Below, one piece after another: positions 10,701-16,804 of a stretch of 64,000 nucleotides of DNA. The position numbers and the translations under genes are program-made. Numbering within the stretch: the stretch's first letter is position 1; each line of letters starts with the position of its first letter. This stretch comes from Verrucomicrobiia bacterium (GTDB lineage Bacteria > Verrucomicrobiota > Verrucomicrobiia > Limisphaerales > DSYF01): positions 1 through 64,000 of the forward strand of contig DASTWL010000061.1 of NCBI GenBank assembly GCA_035765895.1. The letters run 5' to 3'. The notes under the pieces are model-generated. The model was not told the DNA's origin and ran no database searches. It saw nothing but the letters and a program-made list of their open reading frames with translations.

Positions 10701-10980
10701 ATTGCGACTGAATGGGCACGACCTGGGTGTTTTATGGAAACCACCGTTCCGCCGGAACATCACGGATGTGCTGAAACCCGGCCGTAATTCTTTGGAAATC
10801 CGGGTGGCGAATCTCTGGCCCAACCGGATGATCGGCGACGCGGCCTTGCCGGCAGCGGAGCGCTTTACGTGGAGTTCGTATGAGCCCTTCACCAAGGATT
10901 CGCCGCTGCCGGAGTCCGGTCTGCTCGGCCCGGTAACCATTCACACGATTGAAACCAGCCTGCCGTCCTCGAAGAATTGA
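7792..10980 (+). CDS. Secreted alpha-L-rhamnosidase, GH106 family (copy 1)
   Basis: A 1062-residue enzyme with a signal peptide (LLVLLLSLGVGLSRA). The N-terminus is diagnostic for GH106: PWVYWFWNNGNITKAGI, TADLEAMQRVGIGG and later GPGWCGSSGPWITPE. The barrel continues through IDSWEVGAQNWT and the region LRREFLKRRGYD-like. At about residues 768-842 it carries a domain IQRAIYG...GDDPAYGIVKTLEADYT also found in the adjacent rhamnosidases. The C-terminus is a GH2-type jelly roll (YFSGTATY, LNGHDLGVLWKPPFR). Predicted to hydrolyse alpha-L-rhamnosides outside the cytoplasm. The start lies 5 bases after the upstream stop and the next gene begins 16 bases downstream, so co-transcription is likely. 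Confidence 0.92.
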   Translation: MITKALLVLLLSLGVGLSRAADLAKPFAHPPASARPWVYWFWNNGNITKAGITADLEAMQRVGIGGVIIMDVVERFAPPPGPADYLNAEWQELFCFAVAEAHRLGLEINLTNGPGWCGSSGPWITPELSMQMLVVTNVAVTGPLRFATVLPRPAMGSVRPHDGFNSTVKYDDYYRDIAVLAYPATTNAFLPPEAVLNLTTNLDREGNLNWEVPAGAWVIARIGHTTTGSSTRPPVKGGNGLECDKLSRAAMDVHFTNLLGKLITEIGPLAGRTLVATHIDSWEVGAQNWTAQLREEFLKRRGYDPLPYLPDVIHANDHVVIGAPAIARRFRWDYDQTIAELLAENYVGRLAELAHQHGLRLSIEGYDLPFGDEATYTAAADEPMSEFWATGGNQNEAKARQMASVAHIMGEKIVGAEAFTSGDNEQWKFHPATVKALGDYEFSQGINRFVIHRYAFQPYLDRYPGSTMGPWGLHYERTQTWWEMSGPWHEYLARCQFMLRQGWFVADLCYLRPQLPNQTYFTPNPAVPDGYKYDECSAAALLSRMRVKAGRLVLPDGMSYRLLVLPAGVRSMTPELVKKIKQLVADGATVFGPRPLASPSLADYPKCDDEVTQLAAQVWGDCDGETVTEHAFGKGRVIWGQPLKTVLEKLPTPADFTASTKLNWIHREVGGQQVYFVANERAIPVEARCTFRVKNLRPELWDPKTGTISPLPLFAETNGTIAATLRLGGSGSTFVVFRQRSRPADSVIDFTRAGQPVVPLTRASVIRIQRAIYGVPGDASRTRDVAAKLQALVDGGQTDFRVTQMAAGDDPAYGIVKTLEADYTVDGGAHHLSAKDPDAISLAAVQAVPERPAELESDANGTLRLAAREPGQYEWKTAAGTVRRVDIAAVPAPQEITGPWEVHFPPKWGAPSQITLERLSSLSDSPIAGVKYFSGTATYVTTFDWNPVAGPGQSKPEYWLDLGGVQVMAALRLNGHDLGVLWKPPFRRNITDVLKPGRNSLEIRVANLWPNRMIGDAALPAAERFTWSSYEPFTKDSPLPESGLLGPVTIHTIETSLPSSKN

Positions 10981-10996
10981 ACCCGGTTGTCCCCGC

Positions 10997-13900
10997 ATGA
11001 ATATGAAACGCACCCAACCTCTCCACTTTTCCCTTTTCGTCGCCTCCTTCGGGAGCGTAACGCTCCTTGGCGCATGGCTGCTGGCGCTCGGGGCCAGCTC
11101 GTTGTCGGCTGCGCCAGCCGATCCGCTGGAAGCCGGCTTTCGCAATCCGCCCGATGCGGCGAAGCCCCAGACGTGGTGGCATTGGATGAACGGCAATATC
11201 ACCCGGGCCGGCATCACCGCCGACCTCGAAGCGATGAAGGCCATCGGCCTCGGCGGCGCGACGATTGTGAACGTGGACTGCGGGATTCCGTCCGGGCAGG
11301 TGAAATTCATGAGTCCTGAATGGCGCGCAGACTTCAAATTTGCGGTGCAGGAGGCGGACCGGCTTGGGCTCAAGCTGTCCGTGGAAAACTGCGCCGGCTG
11401 GTCCAGCAGCGGCGGTCCGTGGAACACGGTGACCAACGCCATGCAGCGCCTGACGGCCAGCGAAACCAATGTCAGCGGGCCCGGCGAGTTCGCCGCCGTG
11501 CTCCCGCAACCGCCGGTGACGCTGGGCTATTATCGCGACATCACGGTGCTCGCGTTCAAGACGCCGCCGGAAGTGCCGGCCGAGCCCGCGAATGCCGCGC
11601 CTGCGGGCGAGCGGATTGTCATCCAGCGCGCCGTGTTTGAGACGAAGGCCGGCGGGGCGGCGGCGGACGTGACGGCGAAGATCAACCGCCTGATTCAACG
11701 TGGCCAAAGGTCGGTGGTCGTCGGCCCGGATGAATTCGGCGATCCGGCCTACGGACAGGTCAAGCAACTGCGCCTCGAATTCACGCACAACGGCCAGCCC
11801 GGCACGTTGACCGTGGACGAAGGCGAGACGCTGCGGTTGCCGGTTCAAGGGGCGGCGCTGGCGGCGGTGCGATCGGGGGCCAAGACGGATGTGGACCGCA
11901 CCTTTGCCAAGCCACCGCCCGCATCCGCCGCCACCGCGGGTGCAATCATTCCGCGTGACGGCATCTTGGATTTGACGGCGAACCTGGGCGCGGACGGCCG
12001 TCTGCAATGGCGCGTTCCGGCCGGGCAGTGGACGATTCTGCGCCTCGGGCATACGCCGACCGGCAAGAACAATCACCCGGCGCCCGCGGAGGGCACGGGT
12101 TTGGAATGCGACAAGTTCAGCCAGGCGGCGTTGGACGCGCATTGGGCCGGCTTCATGGAGAAGATTCTCAGTGACGTCGGCCCGCTGGCCGGCCGGACGC
12201 TCGACACCTCGTTGATCGACAGCTACGAAGTCGGCGACCAGGACTGGACCGGAACGTTTCGCGAGGAATTCATCCGGCGGCGCGGCTACGATCCCTTGAA
12301 GTTCCTGCCCGTGTTTACCCGGCGCGTGGTGGACAATCCGGCCGTGACGGCGCGGTTTCTCTGGGACATGCGCCGCACCATCGCCGATTTGTTTGCGGAG
12401 AATTACTTTGGGCACTTTGCCGAACTCTGCCGCCAGCACGGGCTGCTGAATGCCGTCGAGCCTTACACGGGGCCGTTCGAGTCGTTGCAATGCGGCGCGC
12501 CGGCGGACGTGGTGATGGGTGAATTCTGGAGCGGCTCGTCGGGGCATCCGTCGGTCAAACTGGCCGCCTCCATCGCGCACATTTACGGCAAAACCATCGT
12601 CGGCGCCGAATCGTTCACGGCCAGCCCCGAGCACGGGCGCTGGCAAAATGATCCGTATGGGCTCAAGCCGCTCGGCGATTTGATGTTCTGCCAGGGCCTG
12701 AACCGCTACATCTTTCATCGCTACGCGCATCAGCCGTGGCTGGACCGCTGGCCCGGCATGACAATGGGGCAGTGGGGCTTTCACTTCGAGCGCACCGAAA
12801 CGTGGTGGAACCAGGGCAAGCCGTGGATCGATTACATCTCGCACTGCCAGTTTCTCCTGCAACAGGGCCGCGCGGTCGCCGACGTGGCGTATTTCACCGG
12901 TGAAAGCGCACCGGTCGAAATGCGGGAAGGCAAGCCGCCGCTGCCCGCGGGCTACGATTATGACGCCGTGAACGCGGCGGTGTTGCAACAGGGCGCCACC
13001 GTCCGCAAAGGCCGTGTCACGCTTGCGAGCGGCGCCAGCCATGCCGTGCTCGTCCTGCCGCCTGACGACATCAACCTGACGCCGCAAATGCTGGCGTGTC
13101 TCCGCAAACTCGTGCGCGCCGGGGCGACCGTGGTGGGCCCGCGGCCGCAACATTCACCGAGTCTCGCCGGCTATCCGCAATGTGATGCGGAGGTGAAGCA
13201 ACTCGTCAATGAGTTGTGGGGCGCGTGCGACGGCACCAAGGTGCAGGAGAACCGTTGTGGCAAAGGACGCGTCATTTGGGGCCAATCGCTCGACCAGATC
13301 CTGGCGGCACAAAAGCTGGGCCCGGATTTTAGTCACGGCCCGGGCGAGCCCGCCGCACGACTGGCTTACGCGCATCGGACCACGGGCAAGGCCGACATTT
13401 ATTTTGTCTCCAATCAGCAGCGGCGATTTGCGACGGTCGAGTGCTCATTCCGTGTGAGCGGCCGGACACCGGAGCTCTGGCATCCGGACACCGCTGTGAT
13501 TGAACCCGCGCCAGTCTGGACGAGCCACGACGGACGCACCTCGGTCCGGTTGGACCTGGATCCGGCCGGGTCGGTGTTCGTGGTGTTCCGGTCCGCGGCG
13601 AAGAAAAGTCCGCATCTGATTGCCGCGCAGGGCGAGTTCGCGGACCACCCCGGCGCCCGGCCGGTTCTGAAAATCCAGCGCGCGATTTATGGCGCAACGG
13701 ACGGTGCGGGCGAAATGGACGTCACAGCCAAATTCAACGGTCATTTGGTGGACGGCCAGGTGGAACTCGCCGTGGGCAACGACACCTTTGGCCGTGATCC
13801 GGCCAAGGATCACCGGAAGGAACTGCGCGTGGATTATACGCTGGATCAGCAGCCGGGTCACGCGACCGTGGCTGAAGGCGAAACGCTCACGCTGCCGCCG

Positions 13901-14614
13901 GGTGCGGTCATTGATCCGGCGCCGCGCTGGACCATTCGCACCCGGGCGGACGGCTCGGCGGCAATCACCGCGTGGAGCAACGGCCGGGTGAAGTTGCAGC
14001 CGGCGCGCGGTCGCGAGCGCACCGTGGAGGTCGGCGGTTTGCCGGACGCGCAACCAGTCGCCGGTGAATGGCAACTGAGCTTCCCGCCGCATTGGGGCGC
14101 GCCGCCGTCCCTGACCCTGGAGAAGTTGATGTCGTGGACGGATTCCACGAACGCCGGCGTGCGTTATTTCTCCGGCACGGCGACCTACGAAAAGGAGCTG
14201 ACGATTGCCGCCGATCAGTTTGGTGCGAACCGCGAATTGTGGCTCGACCTGGGTGCGGTGAAAAACTTTGCCGAAGTTTCGCTCAACGGACAGGACCTGG
14301 GGGTGTTGTGGAAGCCACCGTTCCGGGTGAACCTTACGTCCGTCGCCAAGCCGGGCCGGAACACGCTGGTCGTCAAGGTAACCAATCTCTGGCCAAACCG
14401 GATCATCGGCGATGAGCAGTTGCCCGCGGACTGCGAATGGGATGGCAAACAACTCAAGGCCTGGCCGCAGTGGCTGCTCGACGGCAAGCCCAGTCCGACG
14501 GGCCGGCTCACCTTCACCACGTGGCATCACTACACCAAGGATTCGCCGTTGCTCGAATCGGGGCTGCTCGGCCCCGTCACCTTGCAGTCGGCCGAGACGG
14601 TGGCGCTGCCTTGA
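10997..14614 (+). CDS. Secreted alpha-L-rhamnosidase, GH106 family (copy 2)
   Basis: A 1205-residue paralogue of the preceding gene; ATG at 10997 (or 11003) gives a signal peptide ending near SSLSAAPAD. GH106 hallmarks are TWWHWMNGNITRAGI, TADLEAMKAIGLGG and GWSSSGGPWNTV. It is longer than copy 1 because it has two copies of the accessory domain: residues about 206-290 (IQRAVFE...GDPAYGQVKQL...EGETLRLP), inserted in the N-terminal part of the barrel, and about 891-971 (IQRAIYG...DPAKDHRKEL...EGETLTLP). The C-terminal jelly roll (YFSGTATYEKEL, LNGQDLGVLWKPPFR) matches copy 1. The two paralogues have diverged enough to suggest different rhamnoside linkages. A near-perfect inverted repeat sits in the signal-peptide coding region at 11052-11066. 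Confidence 0.93.
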   Translation: MNMKRTQPLHFSLFVASFGSVTLLGAWLLALGASSLSAAPADPLEAGFRNPPDAAKPQTWWHWMNGNITRAGITADLEAMKAIGLGGATIVNVDCGIPSGQVKFMSPEWRADFKFAVQEADRLGLKLSVENCAGWSSSGGPWNTVTNAMQRLTASETNVSGPGEFAAVLPQPPVTLGYYRDITVLAFKTPPEVPAEPANAAPAGERIVIQRAVFETKAGGAAADVTAKINRLIQRGQRSVVVGPDEFGDPAYGQVKQLRLEFTHNGQPGTLTVDEGETLRLPVQGAALAAVRSGAKTDVDRTFAKPPPASAATAGAIIPRDGILDLTANLGADGRLQWRVPAGQWTILRLGHTPTGKNNHPAPAEGTGLECDKFSQAALDAHWAGFMEKILSDVGPLAGRTLDTSLIDSYEVGDQDWTGTFREEFIRRRGYDPLKFLPVFTRRVVDNPAVTARFLWDMRRTIADLFAENYFGHFAELCRQHGLLNAVEPYTGPFESLQCGAPADVVMGEFWSGSSGHPSVKLAASIAHIYGKTIVGAESFTASPEHGRWQNDPYGLKPLGDLMFCQGLNRYIFHRYAHQPWLDRWPGMTMGQWGFHFERTETWWNQGKPWIDYISHCQFLLQQGRAVADVAYFTGESAPVEMREGKPPLPAGYDYDAVNAAVLQQGATVRKGRVTLASGASHAVLVLPPDDINLTPQMLACLRKLVRAGATVVGPRPQHSPSLAGYPQCDAEVKQLVNELWGACDGTKVQENRCGKGRVIWGQSLDQILAAQKLGPDFSHGPGEPAARLAYAHRTTGKADIYFVSNQQRRFATVECSFRVSGRTPELWHPDTAVIEPAPVWTSHDGRTSVRLDLDPAGSVFVVFRSAAKKSPHLIAAQGEFADHPGARPVLKIQRAIYGATDGAGEMDVTAKFNGHLVDGQVELAVGNDTFGRDPAKDHRKELRVDYTLDQQPGHATVAEGETLTLPPGAVIDPAPRWTIRTRADGSAAITAWSNGRVKLQPARGRERTVEVGGLPDAQPVAGEWQLSFPPHWGAPPSLTLEKLMSWTDSTNAGVRYFSGTATYEKELTIAADQFGANRELWLDLGAVKNFAEVSLNGQDLGVLWKPPFRVNLTSVAKPGRNTLVVKVTNLWPNRIIGDEQLPADCEWDGKQLKAWPQWLLDGKPSPTGRLTFTTWHHYTKDSPLLESGLLGPVTLQSAETVALP
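11052..11066. repeat. Short perfect inverted repeat inside signal-peptide coding region
   Basis: GGAGCG-TAA-CGCTCC: 6-bp arms with a 3-nt loop, encoding part of FGSVTLLG in the second GH106 gene. It could be a trace of a palindromic repeat element or a chance hairpin. Confidence 0.4.
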
Positions 14615-14661
14615 AATCGCAAACGCCAGTCGAAGGCTGCCGCCGCGCGGCGCGGGAACGC

Positions 14662-16107
14662 ATGCCGGCAGGCCTGGCTGTGTGGCTCGCGCTGATGCTG
14701 GGGCTGGCTGCCGTGCACGGACAGGACCACGGTTTGACCAACGTCCCGGCGACGCTGATGTCCTCCGAAACCTTCAGCAACACACTGGGCTCGTGGATTT
14801 GGGCGGACACCCGCGCCGACGGCCAGGTGTGCCGGTTTTGGCGGACCTTCACCGTTCCGGAGGGAACCCGTGTTCGCAAGGCCCGCCTGCGCATGACCGC
14901 GGACAATGAATTCATCCTGAGCCTCGACGGACGGGAGATGGGTCGCGGGGCCGAGTGGCGCGAGATTTATGACTTCGATCTCACGCCGCTGATTTCGCCG
15001 GGACGGCATGTGCTGGCCGTGCGGGCGCGGAATTCCTTCTCGTTCGCCGGGATGATCTTTGGACTGCGCGTTGACCTCGCGGATGGGCGGGTGATCGAGG
15101 TCAAATCGGATCCGACGTGGCGCATTGTGCCGGACGACTCGCGGCATTGGGAAACCGCGATCAGTGCCTTGCCGGACTGGCCCGCGGCCAGGGTGGTGGC
15201 GGCGTTCGGCGGTGATCCGTGGTCGCAAATGCCCGTCAACGTGAACGTCATGCCGGTGCTGCAACCCATTCATTTGTCCTTCTGGCAGACGGGCTGGTTT
15301 CAGGTCACGCTGCTGGCGGTTTGCGGCCTGGTCATGTTGCTCAGCCTCTGGTTGATGACGCAGCTCGCGTTGCACAAGCAGGAGCAGCTGCTCTTGCGCC
15401 GCGAACGTGCCCGCATCGCCCGCGACATTCACGATGATCTCGGTTCGCGGATGACGCAACTGGTGCTGCATGGGGAGGTGGCGTTGAGTGAACTGACGCC
15501 CGAAACCGCGGCCGGCGGGCAGTTGGAACGCATCTGCCAAGACGCGCGCGGCGTGCTTTCGACGCTCGATGAAATCCTCTGGGCCGTGAATCCGCGCCGC
15601 GACACGTTGAACGATTTCACCGCCTACGTGTGCAGCTACGCGGAGGAATTCCTCCGGCCGACGGCGATCCAGTGCCGGTTCGACGTGGACTCGGAAACGA
15701 CGTCCGTGGTGCTGGACCTGCCGGTTCGTCGGGCGCTGCTCATGGCCATCAAGGAAACCCTGAACAATGCCGTAAAGCATTCGGGCGCCACGGAATTGCA
15801 GCTGCAGATCCAGCGGCGCGGGCGGAAGCTCGCGGTCGTGGTGACGGACAACGGCCAGGGCTTTGATCCGACGGCGGTCACGGCCCGGCGCAATGGCCTG
15901 ACGAACATGGCCCAGCGGCTGCGCGAACTGGGCGGCACGTGTGTCGTCACCAGCCGGCCGGGGCAGGGTTGCCGCGTCGAGTTTGCCCTTGCCCTGAAAC
16001 CCTCGCGTTGGCGACCGTTCACGAACTGGTGGCCGGCGAAATCCCCGGCCATAACCCGGTCATCCGCCCATGAAACCACGCAAACCAACGAATCCGCCGG
16101 GCACTAA
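14662..16107 (+). CDS. NarL-type sensor histidine kinase with a rhamnosidase-like extracytoplasmic beta-sandwich
   Basis: A 481-residue kinase. A signal sequence (LAVWLALMLGLAAVHG) is followed at about residues 50-165 by a beta-sandwich with RMTADNEFILSLDGR and LISPGRHVLAVRARN, closely resembling the YADNECRAFVNG/LLHTGTNLLALSTTN module of the GH78 enzyme at 1696. A membrane helix lies at about 210-240 (VTLLAVCGLVMLLSLWLM). The cytoplasmic part is a HisKA_3 dimerisation box (RARIARDIHDDLGSRM, H257) and an HATPase domain (NNAVKHS, TDNGQGFDP). The stop overlaps the response regulator gene. An alternative TTG at 14611 overlaps the upstream stop as TTGA and would couple translation to the GH106 gene. 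A role in sensing rhamnosylated glycans or released rhamnose is inferred from domain similarity and gene order. Confidence 0.9.
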   Translation: MPAGLAVWLALMLGLAAVHGQDHGLTNVPATLMSSETFSNTLGSWIWADTRADGQVCRFWRTFTVPEGTRVRKARLRMTADNEFILSLDGREMGRGAEWREIYDFDLTPLISPGRHVLAVRARNSFSFAGMIFGLRVDLADGRVIEVKSDPTWRIVPDDSRHWETAISALPDWPAARVVAAFGGDPWSQMPVNVNVMPVLQPIHLSFWQTGWFQVTLLAVCGLVMLLSLWLMTQLALHKQEQLLLRRERARIARDIHDDLGSRMTQLVLHGEVALSELTPETAAGGQLERICQDARGVLSTLDEILWAVNPRRDTLNDFTAYVCSYAEEFLRPTAIQCRFDVDSETTSVVLDLPVRRALLMAIKETLNNAVKHSGATELQLQIQRRGRKLAVVVTDNGQGFDPTAVTARRNGLTNMAQRLRELGGTCVVTSRPGQGCRVEFALALKPSRWRPFTNWWPAKSPAITRSSAHETTQTNESAGH

Positions 16108-16804
16108 CGGCGCCACGGCTCCGGCTCCGCCTGCGGTGGGCCGGACCGCATTGAAGGTCGCGCTGGTCGAGGACCAGCCGAAGGTGCGCGAAAGCTGGAG
16201 CCGGCTCATCAATTCCTTTCCGGATTTCGCCTGCATCTGCACGTGCGCCACCGGCGAGGAAGCGTTGCGGGTGGTGCCCGAGACGCGGCCGGACGTGATT
16301 CTCATGGATATTTTTCTGCCGCGCATGTCGGGCATTGAATGCACCGTGCGGATGAAGGAGCTGCTGCCTGACACGCAAATCGTGATTTTGACGGCGATGG
16401 ACGACCAGGAACTGGTTTTCATGGCGCTGGAGGCCGGGGCGGATGGCTACCTGTTGAAGCGCACGCGGCCGGCGGGTTTGCGGGCCGCGCTGCTCGATGT
16501 GCTGGGCGGCGGCGCACCGATGACCAGCCAGATTGCGCGGCGCGTCATCGAATCGTTTCGCCGCAAGTCCAAGGAGCCGGATGAGGGCACGCATTTGTCG
16601 GTGCGCGAGGAGCAAATCCTGCGGCTGCTGGCGCAGGGCTATTCGAACAAGCTGATTGCCGACAAGCTGGAGATCAGCGTCGATACGGTGTGCAGCCATC
16701 TCAAGCACGTCTTCGACAAGCTGCATGTGAACTCGCGCACCGAGGCGGTGGTGCGCTACATGGCGTTCAAGAACTCGCGCCAGAGTTCCGAAGGGGGCGG
16801 CTGA
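16070..16804 (+). CDS. LuxR/NarL-family response regulator
   Basis: A 244-residue two-domain regulator. The receiver domain has the acidic pair E34-D35, phospho-acceptor D80 in ILMDIFLPRMSG, T108 and K130. The output domain is a LuxR-type helix-turn-helix (LSVREEQILRLLAQGYSN, LEISVDTVCSHLKHVFDKL) at about 175-230. A poorly conserved Pro/Ala-rich segment of about 25 residues precedes the receiver. The ATG at 16070 overlaps the kinase gene by 38 bases, which marks the two as a cognate pair. The likely targets are the rhamnosidase genes upstream, but no binding site was identified. The 3' end overlaps the convergent GH63 gene by 38 bases. Confidence 0.93.
   Translation: MKPRKPTNPPGTNGATAPAPPAVGRTALKVALVEDQPKVRESWSRLINSFPDFACICTCATGEEALRVVPETRPDVILMDIFLPRMSGIECTVRMKELLPDTQIVILTAMDDQELVFMALEAGADGYLLKRTRPAGLRAALLDVLGGGAPMTSQIARRVIESFRRKSKEPDEGTHLSVREEQILRLLAQGYSNKLIADKLEISVDTVCSHLKHVFDKLHVNSRTEAVVRYMAFKNSRQSSEGGG

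Noticed and set aside
10889-13153. 754-codon open frame on the minus strand
   Set aside because: It is antisense to the GH106 gene, rich in Arg/His/Ala with no recognisable motif; it arises from GC-rich codon use. The same holds for other long antisense frames, for example under 1696-6036, 6068-7786, 26993-30235 and 59548-63024.
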